Positions 28,152 through 37,223 of a stretch of 64,000 nucleotides of DNA are shown here, piece after piece. Position 1 is the first letter of the stretch. Each line of letters opens with the position of its first letter. The position numbers and the translations under genes were made by a program. This stretch comes from Nitrospiraceae bacterium (GTDB lineage Bacteria; Nitrospirota; Nitrospiria; Nitrospirales; Nitrospiraceae): NCBI GenBank assembly GCA_019637075.1, contig JAHBWI010000002.1, forward strand, positions 62,001 through 126,000. The letters are read 5' to 3'. A model generated the notes under the pieces. That model was given only the letters and a program-made list of their open reading frames with translations, was not told the origin of the DNA and did no database searches.

Positions 28152-29096
28152 ATGAACTGCACGAAGTGTCCCACCAGCACCAGAGCGGTCATTGGATTGC
28201 CGCGGCACAATGCCGCGTTTTGCAAGGCTTGCTTTACCGAGTTCGTCCATGACCAGGTTGCCCGCGCGATCAAGTCGCAAGAAATGTTCGGCCGGGAAGA
28301 TCGCATCCTCGTGGCCGTCTCCGGCGGCAAGGACAGCCTCGCGCTCTGGCATATCCTCCTCACGCTCGGCTATCGCGCCGACGCGCTCTACGTGAACCTC
28401 GGCATCGGCGGATACTCCGAAGAATCGCATCGCAAGGTTCAGCGATTCGCCGAAACGGTGGCGGCACCGAAAGGGGCGACACTGCACGTGCATGTCGTGG
28501 AACAGGAGGCAGGCGCCGGCATCCGCGAACTCTCGATGGTGATCCATCGCCCGACCTGTTCGACCTGCGGGACGATCAAGCGTTACCAGTTCAATCGAGC
28601 CGCCATCGAACATCAGTATGACGTGATGGCCACCGGCCATAACCTCGATGACGAAGCCGCCCGTTTGCTGGGCAATGTCCTGCACTGGCAAGAGGAATAT
28701 CTGGAGAAACAGGGCCCGTCGCTGCCTGCTTCGGTGGAGGGATTCGCGAAGAAGGTAAAACCGCTCTATCGATTGACGGAGCGTGAAATTGCCGCCTATG
28801 CCATCGTCAATCGCCTCGACTACATCGTGGACGAATGCCCGATGGCCAAGGGTTCGAAGATGCTGCTGTACAAGGACGTTCTGAACAAGCTCGAGACAGA
28901 GTCTCCAGGAACCAAGCAGCGATTCTACTGGGGATTCTTGGATAAGCAAAACAAGCCGGATGCTCCCGCCGAATCCATGGCGGAAAAGGATCAGCGTACA
29001 CTCCACCCCTGCAGTTCCTGCGGCCAACCGACCACCGCCGACGTCTGCACCTATTGCAAGATGATGGCGAAGGCCAAGGCCACCGCTCCGCGCTAA
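28152..29096 (+). CDS. ttuA: TtuA/Ncs6-family tRNA 2-thiolation protein
   Basis: This 314-residue ATP-pyrophosphatase has an N-terminal zinc finger (C3, C6, C24, C27), the PP-loop SGGKDS (57-62) that adenylates uridine, a likely [4Fe-4S] site (C136, C139, C229), and a C-terminal zinc finger (C287, C290, C299, C302). This cysteine layout is that of TtuA, which makes 2-thiouridine or 2-thio-ribothymidine in tRNA using a thiocarboxylated carrier. The carrier-like gene immediately upstream fits this. Whether U54 or U34 is the target cannot be read from sequence; the TtuA name reflects domain layout. Confidence 0.85.
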   Translation: MNCTKCPTSTRAVIGLPRHNAAFCKACFTEFVHDQVARAIKSQEMFGREDRILVAVSGGKDSLALWHILLTLGYRADALYVNLGIGGYSEESHRKVQRFAETVAAPKGATLHVHVVEQEAGAGIRELSMVIHRPTCSTCGTIKRYQFNRAAIEHQYDVMATGHNLDDEAARLLGNVLHWQEEYLEKQGPSLPASVEGFAKKVKPLYRLTEREIAAYAIVNRLDYIVDECPMAKGSKMLLYKDVLNKLETESPGTKQRFYWGFLDKQNKPDAPAESMAEKDQRTLHPCSSCGQPTTADVCTYCKMMAKAKATAPR

Positions 29097-29149
29097 CCAC
29101 GCTGTACCCACATGGCCATGAGGCCCTACGCCATCCGCTCCCGTTCCGT

Positions 29150-29730
29150 TCATGCGACGTACTTACGCGGCTCAGGCGGAAGGTTTGCGGGCCGATAGGG
29201 CGGTTGTGCCTTGTCCCAGCGTTGTCCGACACTGGCATGGAGCAAAGCGGATGGAGGAATCGCCCGCACGGCAGGACGGACGGTGACAAACGGCGGCTTG
29301 TAAGAATCGTGCATCGGCATCATCAGTGGATCGCCGATCACGTCCGGCAATCCACTCGCGCCAACAGAACCCCATGCGGCTGCACCTTCGTGAGCATCCA
29401 ACTCAGCGCGAGGTCGGAGAGCACGGTTTCCTGATACCCCCCGCCGCTATCCGCATGGATGCCGGCAAACCACACCGGTTCGACTCCTTCACGCGCGCCC
29501 CATAAGCTCGGGGCGAAGCTTTCGCGCCTTTCGTCGATCGCCACCGCGTGATAACCGAACCGCACGTTCGGATGCAGCGCCGTGTCGTGGAATCGGAACA
29601 GGAAATGGCCGAGCCCGCTGAAAAGCCCAAGCGGGCTCCCGAGGGCCCCGACGGTATCCCACACGCCGATAACTTCGATCGTCAAGTCCTGACACTGATA
29701 GTCCGGAGTCCTTCCCATGCAGCACACCAC
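29150..29730 (-). pseudogene. DUF2235 (Tle1-like phospholipase/hydrolase) remnant with frameshift
   Basis: Two minus-strand frames together read as one DUF2235 protein. The first (29338-29730) has IEVIGVWDTVGALGSPLG, FHDTALHPNVRFGYHAVAID, RESFAPSLW and VWFAGIHADSGGGYQETVLS. After a frameshift near 29340-29390 the second frame (down to 29150) continues with DPLMMPMHDSYK, SALLHASVGQRW and YRPANLPPEPRKYV. The N-terminal GTWN/GFSRGA half of the family is missing, and a stop lies just upstream of the first frame. The family includes type VI secretion phospholipase effectors. No other secretion genes are near. Confidence 0.75.
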
Positions 29731-29825
29731 CTCGCAGCAATGCGAGATAGAGATTCACGACTTGGGCGTCGTAGGGAAGCCTCCGCAGGACCACCTTAAG
29801 GGCCTGGTCGACTGCTCACGAAACA

Positions 29826-29864
29826 GAACGGCCGGCACCCCATGGATGGGCATGCCGGCCGTTC
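29826..29864. terminator. Strong bidirectional hairpin
   Basis: GAACGGCCGGCA (29826-29837) and TGCCGGCCGTTC (29853-29864) are perfect 12-bp arms with an inner CCCAT/ATGGG pairing. It lies 33 bp after the NirK-like stop on the minus strand and beside the DUF2235 remnant. It lacks a long U-run. Confidence 0.65.
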
Positions 29865-29897
29865 GCCTCGCAGAACCTATGACGACTCAGTTGCTCC

Positions 29898-30824
29898 TTA
29901 GTGAGCGGCTGCCGACTTCACCTTCCCCGACGCGATGAAAGGCATCAAGGGCAGGTTTGTCGCATCCTTGTGGACCTTGAGGATGGCGATCGCACCGCGC
30001 AACGCATCGGTCAAAGAATGCGTCACGATCGGCACCACGCCTTCCCCCTTATCCACCACCATGTCCATGATCGCGGCGCCTGCCGGCGGAACCATGTAGG
30101 TCTGCACGCCCCGGAGACGGTTGGCAGGATTGCCGCTCTCCCAGACATCTTCCCACAACTCCGCGATCGGGTGGACCGCGGAAAAATTGTTCGGACCGGT
30201 GTTCACGAAATAAAACCGCACCCGCTCGTCCGGCTTGGCTTCGAGGAAATGCCCGCCGCTCTTGCTGTGCACCGGGTCGTAGCGAAAGACGCCGCCGTTG
30301 AACACGACATTCTCATACTTCCGATCGAACATGCCCTGCACGTCGTCCGGATCTTTGTATAGCTCGCTCTGCACCAGAACATATTCGCGATCGGCAACGG
30401 GCATGGATTTCTTATCCTTGGGGTCCACGATGATGGCACCCATCATCCCCCGCGCCACGTGCTGAATCATCGGCGACGCGCCGCAGTGGTACACGAAAAT
30501 CCCCGGCTCTTTGGCTTCCCAGGTGTACTGGAGCGACTCACCGGGACGGAGTTCCCGGTAATGCATCAAGAAATCGGTCTGCGCAGCATGGAAATCCATG
30601 GAGTGCGGACGGCCGTTCGTCTCCGGATTCGTGAAGCTGAAGTCGACCAGATCGCCCTGCTCGACCCGGATCACGGGACCGGGATACTGATTGTTGAAGG
30701 TCCAGGCACTGTACGTCGTGCCCTCGCCGTCGACGACCACGTCGGTCTCCACGGCCGTCATCTCCACCTTCACAGTCTTCGCTTCCACCGCTGCCGCCAT
30801 CGCGAACAGCGCCGCGCATGCCAA
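29898..30824 (-). CDS. nirK: Two-domain copper oxidase, NirK-like nitrite reductase
   Basis: This secreted two-cupredoxin protein (308 residues from TTG 30824) has a complete set of copper ligands in domain 1: H74, D77 and H79 in HSMDFHAA, then H113, C114, H122 and M127 in YHCGASPMIQHVARGM. That gives a type 1 copper (H74, C114, H122, M127) and type 2 ligands H79 and H113, with H269 (VTHSLTDALRG) from domain 2. The pattern fits copper nitrite reductase, which reduces nitrite to NO, rather than laccase (no HxH pairs). Cys-to-His spacing is one residue shorter than in classical NirK. The only usable start is TTG, with AGGAAG 13 nt before it. The signal peptide is MACAALFAMAAAVEA. Confidence 0.8.
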   Translation of the reverse strand: MACAALFAMAAAVEAKTVKVEMTAVETDVVVDGEGTTYSAWTFNNQYPGPVIRVEQGDLVDFSFTNPETNGRPHSMDFHAAQTDFLMHYRELRPGESLQYTWEAKEPGIFVYHCGASPMIQHVARGMMGAIIVDPKDKKSMPVADREYVLVQSELYKDPDDVQGMFDRKYENVVFNGGVFRYDPVHSKSGGHFLEAKPDERVRFYFVNTGPNNFSAVHPIAELWEDVWESGNPANRLRGVQTYMVPPAGAAIMDMVVDKGEGVVPIVTHSLTDALRGAIAILKVHKDATNLPLMPFIASGKVKSAAAH

Positions 30825-31054
30825 TGCAACACACTGTCTTCCTCTCGCTTCAGCCTCCTTGTTGATAAATGACTCACCGACCGTGTCACTCTAAAACAGG
30901 AAGACCTGAAATAGTATGGTTTTCGTCATATGCGCATGATTCGCATGTCGCGACTTTCAGGTTCAACCGATGTGATGCACTTGTTTCGAGAAATACGACG
31001 GCTCATACCGCGGCATTTTGCATCGTCTCCCCCGAGTGTGTATAAGCTGGAAAG

Positions 31055-32431
31055 GTGATACAACGGACTGCATCCCCTCAGCACCACTCCGAATCCAGTA
31101 CCGGCCGCGCGGCGAGATTTCGCTCCTTGGCTGTGCGCCTGTTGATGCTGCTGGTGCTCACCACAACTGAGTTCTTGGCTGCCACTGCCGGCTTGGCGGA
31201 GACTGCGGGCAGTTCGACGCCGATTACCCTCCGTTTCGTCTCCTGGAAGCCCGATCATCCCCGTGTCTGGGATGAAGCGATCACTCGTTTCATGCAGGCA
31301 TATCCTCAAATTCGAGTGCTTCGGGAGTTGGCCCCCCACAGTTCCACCGCGTATCACGACCTATTGACGCAGAAACTAAAGAACCACGACGAGACCGTGG
31401 ACATCTTCTTCATGGACGTGGTGTGGGTCCCGGAGTTTGCCGCGGCCGGCTGGACCCGCCCGCTCGATACGGAATTTAGGCCGGAAGAACGCGCGGAATT
31501 TCTCCCTGCCACCATTGCCGTCGGAGAATTTGGAGCTCACATCTACGGGGTGCCGAGCCGCATCGATGCGGGACTCCTCTACTACCGAGCGGACCTGTTA
31601 GCCAAGTACGGCTTTAGGCCGCCTGAAACCTGGGAAGAGCTCATTCGGCAAGCAGACGCCATCACCGATGGGGAACGCAGAGAGAACCCGACCCTGCGCG
31701 GCTATTCGGCCCAGTTCAAACAATACGAAGGCCTGGTCTGTAACATGTTGGAGTTCGTAGACTCCCACGGCGGCACCCTCCTGACCGCGGACGGATCGCG
31801 CGCGACCCTCACGTCACCGGAGGCGCTTGCCGCCACGGCGTTCGTGCGCGAACGACTGATCGGCTCCGTAGCCTCTCGCGCGGCGCTCACCTACCAGGAA
31901 ACCGAATCGCTCGCGCTGTTTCTGCAAGGCCATGCCGTCTTTCATCGCAATTGGCCCTATGCCTGGGAAGTGACCAACAACCGGACCCGCTCGAAAGTCG
32001 CCGGGCTGGTCGGCGTGGCCCCATTGCCAGGATTCAGTCGAGGACGCCATGGCGCCACTCTCGGGGGCTGGCTCTATGGGATCAGCGCCTATTCACAACA
32101 TCCGGCCGAGGCCTGGCAGTTCATCAACTTTCTGTCGACGCCGGCCATGCAACGCTGGTTCTCCCGAGAGGCCGGCATCGCGCCTTCACGGCGATCGTTG
32201 TATGACGATCCCGAGTTGCTTGCCGCCAACCCTCAACTCAGAAATCATTTGCACGTGTTGCAATCGGCGGTACCGCGGCCGAGAACCCCTATCTACCCCG
32301 CGCTATCCCACCTCCTGCAGAGCTATTTCAGCCGCGCCCTTTCACTGGAGGAGTTCGACCTGCCGCGAGAAGCTGCCGTTACGGACGCGCAAATCAATCG
32401 ATTGCTCACCTTCACCAAGGCCGGCCCATGA
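31055..32431 (+). CDS. ABC transporter sugar-binding protein (family 1 solute-binding)
   Basis: Starting with GTG at 31055, the 458-residue protein has a long basic N-terminus and a signal segment (LAVRLLMLLVLTTTEFLAAT). A type 1 extracellular solute-binding fold follows: ITLRFVSWKPDHPRVWDEAI, DIFFMDVVWVPEFAAAGW, GVPSRIDAGLLYYRADLLAKYG (cut here), GTLLTADG and GGWLYGISAYS. Such proteins bind maltose-, trehalose- or glycerophosphate-like ligands in the periplasm. Its stop overlaps the first permease start (ATGA), forming a binding-protein, permease, permease, ATPase operon. Ligand not predictable. Confidence 0.9.
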   Translation: MIQRTASPQHHSESSTGRAARFRSLAVRLLMLLVLTTTEFLAATAGLAETAGSSTPITLRFVSWKPDHPRVWDEAITRFMQAYPQIRVLRELAPHSSTAYHDLLTQKLKNHDETVDIFFMDVVWVPEFAAAGWTRPLDTEFRPEERAEFLPATIAVGEFGAHIYGVPSRIDAGLLYYRADLLAKYGFRPPETWEELIRQADAITDGERRENPTLRGYSAQFKQYEGLVCNMLEFVDSHGGTLLTADGSRATLTSPEALAATAFVRERLIGSVASRAALTYQETESLALFLQGHAVFHRNWPYAWEVTNNRTRSKVAGLVGVAPLPGFSRGRHGATLGGWLYGISAYSQHPAEAWQFINFLSTPAMQRWFSREAGIAPSRRSLYDDPELLAANPQLRNHLHVLQSAVPRPRTPIYPALSHLLQSYFSRALSLEEFDLPREAAVTDAQINRLLTFTKAGP

Positions 32432-33339
32432 ACACCGCCGGCGCCGACCCCAGACAAAGGGACCGGATCGCGGCCTGGACGATGGTGGCGCCCGCCCTCC
32501 TCGTGACCGGGCTGTTCGTGCTGTACCCGGTCATGGACTCGCTGTGGCTGAGTCTGCACCGCCTGTTCGTGGGTGTGCCGTCGCTGGGCCAACCGTTCGT
32601 CGGGCTGGACAATTACTTGGCGCTGCTTCGCGATCCCATGGCGCATCATGCCTTTGCCGTCACCTTGGCCTACGTGGTCCTTTCCACCCTGTTCGAGTTA
32701 CTCTGTGGCCTCGGCATCGCGCTCGTGATCCACGAGCGATTTCGTGGCCGCGGGCTGGTCCGCGCAGCCATCCTCATTCCCTGGGCCATTCCAACCGTCG
32801 TTGCCTCGCAACTCTGGCGTTACATCTTCAACGATCAATACGGCTTCGCCAACTTGTTGTTGTTCGGAGACCGATTGAACGAATACGTGCCCTGGTTGGC
32901 CTTCCCGGGCATGGCCTTCGCGGCGATCGTGCTGGCGGACGTCTGGAAAACCTCGTCCTTTGCGGCGCTGCTGATCCTGGCCGGACTCCAAGTCATTCCC
33001 GACGACGTCTACGAGGCGGCGAGAGTCGATGGCGCGAATCTGTGGCAACGGTTCCGCCACATTACATTGCCGCTCCTGAAACCGGCGCTGCTGCTGGCGC
33101 TCTTGTTCCGCACCATGGATGCGTTCCGCGTGTTCGACCTCGTCTTCGTCATGACGCAGGGCGGTCCAGGCGACGCCACCCAGGTACTGCAATTTTACGG
33201 GTATCAAACCCTCTTCACCGAAGGTCGACTCGGCGAGGGCTCGGCCATTTCCGTGGTCGTGTTTCTGACGATTCTGTGCCTTTCGTTGATCTATCTACGT
33301 GCGATCGGCTCGTCACTCGTGGAGCGACGACAGCCATGA
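32428..33339 (+). CDS. ABC sugar transporter permease, MalF/UgpA type
   Basis: The 303-residue permease has six hydrophobic helices and the EAA-type cytoplasmic loop YEAARVDGANLWQRFRHITL, which docks on the ATPase. The N-terminus (RDRIAAWTMVAPALLVTGLF) is typical of the MalF/UgpA/LacF class without the long periplasmic insertion of MalF. The start overlaps the binding-protein stop, and the stop overlaps the next permease start, both as ATGA, so the three genes are translationally coupled. Confidence 0.92.
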   Translation: MNTAGADPRQRDRIAAWTMVAPALLVTGLFVLYPVMDSLWLSLHRLFVGVPSLGQPFVGLDNYLALLRDPMAHHAFAVTLAYVVLSTLFELLCGLGIALVIHERFRGRGLVRAAILIPWAIPTVVASQLWRYIFNDQYGFANLLLFGDRLNEYVPWLAFPGMAFAAIVLADVWKTSSFAALLILAGLQVIPDDVYEAARVDGANLWQRFRHITLPLLKPALLLALLFRTMDAFRVFDLVFVMTQGGPGDATQVLQFYGYQTLFTEGRLGEGSAISVVVFLTILCLSLIYLRAIGSSLVERRQP

Positions 33340-34151
33340 ATCGGCGCATGCTGCTCATACTCGGTATCGTACTCACGGTGGGAGTGAGCCTCCTGCCGTT
33401 TCTCTGGTTCGTGTCGGCGTCGTTCAAGTCTCAAGCTGAGATCGAGGCGGCCCCTCCGACCTGGTGGCCCTCCGGCAGTTTGGGATTTTATCGCAGCGCC
33501 CTCATCGACCATCACCTGCTCGACTATGTCGCCAACAGTGCCATCGTGGCCGGATCAACGACCCTGCTGGCTTTGGCCATCGGCATTCCCGCCGCCTACG
33601 TCCTGGCGCGTCTTCCTCTGCCCGGCAAAGGCGCCATCATGGCGCTGCTGCTCTGCATCTCCATGTTTCCACAAATGGCAATCGCCGCTCCGCTGTGGCG
33701 GCTGCTCGATTCGATTGGAGGCCTCAACCGCCATTGGGGCGTCATTCTCCCCTACACGGCCCTCACGCTCCCGTTGGCCATCTGGATTCTTGCCAGTTTC
33801 TTCAGGGAGCTGCCGGCCGAACTGGAGGACGCCGCCCGCGTCGACGGCTGCGGACCCTGGACCACGTTGTGGCGCATCATGTTGCCGCTGGCCTCGCCCG
33901 GCATCTTTACGGCGGCGATCTTGATCCTGATCTATGCCTGGAACGAATTCTTTTTTGCGCTGCTGATCCTGACCCAACCGGAGCGGCAGACCCTGCCGGT
34001 CGGCATTGCGCTGTTTCAGGGAGAGTTCACGATGCCCTGGGGCGAGTTAGCCGCTGCATCCGTCGTGGCTACGTTGCCGCTCATTCTCGTCGTCTTGCTC
34101 TGTCAGCGGTGGATTATTAGCGGGCTATCGGCCGGCGCCGTGAAAGGATGA
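33336..34151 (+). CDS. ABC sugar transporter permease, MalG/UgpE type
   Basis: From ATG 33336, overlapping the previous stop by 4 bases, the 271-residue protein has six helices (MLLILGIVLTVGVSLLPFLW first) and the EAA loop LEDAARVDGCGPWTTLWRIM. The conserved MalG-like segment MFPQMAIAAPLWRLL precedes it. It pairs with the MalF-type subunit to form the channel. The same frame is open far upstream inside the two preceding genes, but that part is not coding. Confidence 0.92.
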   Translation: MNRRMLLILGIVLTVGVSLLPFLWFVSASFKSQAEIEAAPPTWWPSGSLGFYRSALIDHHLLDYVANSAIVAGSTTLLALAIGIPAAYVLARLPLPGKGAIMALLLCISMFPQMAIAAPLWRLLDSIGGLNRHWGVILPYTALTLPLAIWILASFFRELPAELEDAARVDGCGPWTTLWRIMLPLASPGIFTAAILILIYAWNEFFFALLILTQPERQTLPVGIALFQGEFTMPWGELAAASVVATLPLILVVLLCQRWIISGLSAGAVKG

Positions 34152-34161
34152 CAGGATGCCC

Positions 34162-34202
34162 AAGACGAACGACGAGGGGTGTAAGACGGAAGACGCGAGA
34201 CG
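34162..34202. repeat. AGACG direct repeats after the permease gene
   Basis: AGACG occurs four times within 40 bp (34163-34167, 34184-34188, 34191-34195, 34198-34202), beginning 11 bp after the permease stop and inside the 127-bp gap before the ATPase gene. The motif is shared with the hairpins at 19363, 22330 and 40080. Confidence 0.5.
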
Positions 34203-34278
34203 TGGCATGATGCGGCCAGTATGCCAGCATGTGCCGAACGAACTTTGAACCGCCGGTCGGACAAGAGTGACGTCGTCT

Positions 34279-35358
34279 ATGGCTCAGCTTGAACTGCGTT
34301 CCATCTCCAAGTCGTTTCGCAAGGTCGAGGTCCTGCGCGAGATCTCGTTGCGGGTACCGGACGGCTCGTTCACGATTCTCTTGGGTCCGTCCGGCTGCGG
34401 CAAGTCGACGCTGCTGAGGATCATCGCGGGGTTGGATGCGCAAACCTCCGGCCAGGTCATGATCGACGGCAAGGCCGTCGACGCGCTGGCCCCGGCCGAG
34501 CGCGATATCGCAATGGTATTTCAACAGTACGCGCTCTACCCGCACTTATCGGTGCGGGAGAACATGGCCTTCGCGCTCAAAATGCGCCGCGCGCCTCGGC
34601 AGGTGATCGAGGAGCGCATCGCTGAAGCGGCGCAGCTGCTCGACATTCAATCGCTCCTGGATCGAAAACCACGGGAACTTTCCGGCGGCCAACGCCAACG
34701 CGTCGCAATGGGCCGAGCCATCGTGCGGAAGCCGAAGCTCTTTCTTTTTGACGAGCCGCTCTCGAACCTTGATGCCCAACTACGCACGACGATGCGGGTC
34801 GAGCTCAAGAAACTTCAACAGCGGCTGCGTGCCACGATGGTGTACGTCACCCATGACCAGGTCGAAGCTATGACGTTAGGCGACCAGATCGTCGTCCTGG
34901 AAGGCGGCCATGTTCGACAAGTCGATCCGCCGGATCGCCTCTACGGGGAGCCGGCCAATCCCTTCGTGGCCTCGTTCATCGGCACGCCGGCGATGAATCT
35001 GTGGGAAGGGCAGATCGTCGAGACTTCGGGACAGTCGGTCTTTCGGACGGAGGGCTTCGAGATCCCACTGCCGGCGGGGCTGCACATTCACAAGGGGCTA
35101 CAGGGCTCGTCGGCGACCCTGGGCATACGCCCTGAGGATATTGTGATGGAGCCATCGGCCGGAGCGCTGGCCCTGGAGACGACCATCGAACTGATCGAGG
35201 ATCTGGGCGCGGATCTCCTGCTGCATGGGCGCATCGGCCCCCTGGGGATCTCGGTTCGCACCGGCCGCCACACTCCAATCGCATCGGGCCAAGCGGTGCG
35301 CCTCTACGTGCCGACTGCCAAACTGCATCTGTTTCAAGAAAACCGCCGTGTCCCGTAA
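34279..35358 (+). CDS. ABC transporter ATPase, MalK/UgpC type
   Basis: The 359-residue subunit contains Walker A GPSGCGKST, Q-loop VFQQYALYPHL, signature LSGGQRQRVAMGRAI, Walker B LFLFDEPLSNLDA and switch VTHDQVEAMTLGD. A C-terminal OB-fold regulatory domain (~240-359, IGTPAMNLWEG, LGIRPEDIVME) is typical of MalK/UgpC. It completes the importer encoded at 31055-34151, although it is separated from the permeases by a repeat-containing gap. ATG 34279 (MAQLELRSISKSF) is preferred to GTG 34267. Confidence 0.95.
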   Translation: MAQLELRSISKSFRKVEVLREISLRVPDGSFTILLGPSGCGKSTLLRIIAGLDAQTSGQVMIDGKAVDALAPAERDIAMVFQQYALYPHLSVRENMAFALKMRRAPRQVIEERIAEAAQLLDIQSLLDRKPRELSGGQRQRVAMGRAIVRKPKLFLFDEPLSNLDAQLRTTMRVELKKLQQRLRATMVYVTHDQVEAMTLGDQIVVLEGGHVRQVDPPDRLYGEPANPFVASFIGTPAMNLWEGQIVETSGQSVFRTEGFEIPLPAGLHIHKGLQGSSATLGIRPEDIVMEPSAGALALETTIELIEDLGADLLLHGRIGPLGISVRTGRHTPIASGQAVRLYVPTAKLHLFQENRRVP

Positions 35359-35483
35359 ACACGGTGTCCTCTTGACTGCCCGCCCGACTCCCTTATCTAA
35401 GAGAGTATGATGATGCGCGAAGCCCGCTTTCGCTTGCATTGCTCCAGGAGACCCCGTAAGCTGCCGAAAGGATTGCACTCTTG

Positions 35484-36530
35484 ATGGCGACCTCCCAACG
35501 CGACTACTACGACATCCTCGGTATCCCCCGCAGCGCCTCGGCCGACGACATTAAGAAGGCCTTTCGACGTCGTGCGCGCGAATACCATCCCGACCTCCAT
35601 GCTGGGGCTAAAAAGTCGGAGATGGAGAAGAAATTCAAGGAATTGAACGAAGCGCACGAGATCCTGTCCGACCCCGACAAACGGAAGAAATACGACCAGT
35701 ACGGACACAACTGGGAGAACGCTGAGGCCTACGAACGGGCTCGCCAGCAAGCCGGCGCCCAACCGGGCTGGGCCGGCACCGGTGCGACCGGCGGTGGAGG
35801 ATTCGGCGGGAGCGGCGGCGACTTCGGCGACATCTTCGAAACGTTTTTCGGCGGTCGCAGCCGGGGCAGTTCGACGGGATTCCCCGTCGACGGCGAGGAC
35901 CTGGAAACCGACGTTGAGCTCACCGTCCGCGATCTCCTGACCGGCGTCAGCAAACGCGTGGAACTCTCGGAACGGATTACCTGTAAAGCGTGCGAGGGAA
36001 AGGCCGTAGTCCGCGGCCGCCCCTGCGTCGTGTGCGGCGGCTCCGGCACCCAGATCGACAAACGCAAGATCGAAGTGCGAATTCCGGCCGGAGTAGAGGA
36101 TGGGACGCGTGTCCGCATCGCGGGCAAGGGCCAGCCAGGCATCAACGGCGGGAAGCCAGGAGACCTGTATCTACGAGTGCAACTCGAACGGGACGGAGTG
36201 TTTCGCCAGAAGGGCTCCGATGTGCACGTCACTCTACCGGTCTGGCCTTGGGAAGCAGCCCTCGGCGCCGAGGTGATGGCCCCCACCTTGACGGAACCGG
36301 TCAAAGTGAAGATCCCGGCAGGGAGCAAGTCCGACAGCAAGCTGCGGCTGAAGGGAAAGGGATTGCCGACCTCAAGCGGTCAACATGGCGACCTGTTCCT
36401 CAAGCTCAAGATCGTGATGCCGCAACACCTGTCGGAAGAGGAACGCGCCCTGTACGAACAACTCCAGCGGTTCCACCATACCGATCCGCGAGCGGACGTC
36501 TTGGCCGCCGCCCGACGCAATTCGACCTGA
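35484..36530 (+). CDS. DnaJ-type co-chaperone with reduced zinc region
   Basis: The 348-residue protein has an N-terminal J domain ([23 protein letters not shown] motif in REYHPDLH) that stimulates DnaK ATPase, and a Gly-rich linker with [11 protein letters not shown]. It has a shortened zinc region with only two CxxC motifs (CKACEGKA and CVVCGGSG) instead of the four in DnaJ. Two C-terminal beta domains follow ([43 protein letters not shown]). It is intermediate between DnaJ and CbpA. A TTG three bases upstream is an alternative start. Confidence 0.9.
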   Translation: MATSQRDYYDILGIPRSASADDIKKAFRRRAREYHPDLHAGAKKSEMEKKFKELNEAHEILSDPDKRKKYDQYGHNWENAEAYERARQQAGAQPGWAGTGATGGGGFGGSGGDFGDIFETFFGGRSRGSSTGFPVDGEDLETDVELTVRDLLTGVSKRVELSERITCKACEGKAVVRGRPCVVCGGSGTQIDKRKIEVRIPAGVEDGTRVRIAGKGQPGINGGKPGDLYLRVQLERDGVFRQKGSDVHVTLPVWPWEAALGAEVMAPTLTEPVKVKIPAGSKSDSKLRLKGKGLPTSSGQHGDLFLKLKIVMPQHLSEEERALYEQLQRFHHTDPRADVLAAARRNST

Positions 36531-36552
36531 CCCGACAGACAGGCCGTTCGCC

Positions 36553-37197
36553 ATGCAGATCCTCGAATACACCCTGTTCGCCTTCAGCTCGCTGTTCGTG
36601 ATCGTCGACCCGGTCGCGGCCGTGCCGGCCTTTTTAGCCATGACCCCGCGGGACTCGATCGCGCAGCGCCTCCGGACAGCCCGGGTGGCGTCACTGGCGG
36701 TCGTCATCGTACTGTCGGCCTTCGCGTTACTCGGCCAATCGATCCTGAAAACCCTCGGAATCACGCTCCCGGCCATCCAAGTTGCCGGTGGCCTCGTACT
36801 ATTGTTGGTGGCACTCGACATGCTGCGGGCACAGCGCTCGAGCGTCCAAGAGACCGCGGAAGAAACCGCGGCCGGAACGACCAAGGACGATATCGCCATT
36901 ACCCCCTTGGCCCTTCCCATGCTGGCAGGTCCGGCGGCGATTTCGACCGTCGTCTTGTTGGAAGCCCAGGCCAAGAGCCTGGCCGAGCGCGCAGCCTTGT
37001 TGGGATGCCTTGTACTGATCGGATTGGCGAGTTACAGTATATTAGCGATCGCGGCCACGGGCGCAAAGTGGCTCAACCCCATCGCGGAACGCATCATCTC
37101 CCGCCTGATGGGGCTGCTGCTGTCCGCTCTGGCTGTCCAATTCATGTTCAACGGGCTCAAAGAAGTCGGACTGATACCGCAAGTCGCCACGCACTAA
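36553..37197 (+). CDS. MarC family integral membrane protein
   Basis: The 214-residue protein has six transmembrane helices and the MarC/UPF0056 features: an N-terminal AFSSLFVIVDPVAAVPAFLA, GITLPAIQVAGGLVLLLVAL and the TPLALPMLAGPAAISTVVLL segment. The family is often listed as a multiple-antibiotic-resistance protein, but a transport role has not been established. It lies 22 bp after the DnaJ-like gene on the same strand and ahead of the CpxP-like pair. Confidence 0.9.
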   Translation: MQILEYTLFAFSSLFVIVDPVAAVPAFLAMTPRDSIAQRLRTARVASLAVVIVLSAFALLGQSILKTLGITLPAIQVAGGLVLLLVALDMLRAQRSSVQETAEETAAGTTKDDIAITPLALPMLAGPAAISTVVLLEAQAKSLAERAALLGCLVLIGLASYSILAIAATGAKWLNPIAERIISRLMGLLLSALAVQFMFNGLKEVGLIPQVATH

Positions 37198-37223
37198 CGC
37201 TCACAAACCCGAAGGAGGAACGA

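Noticed and set aside
32049-33335. Long upstream extension of the MalG frame (700 codons open)
   Set aside because: It runs through two real genes in another frame, is Arg/Pro/Ser rich, and the permease starts with a coupled ATG at 33336.
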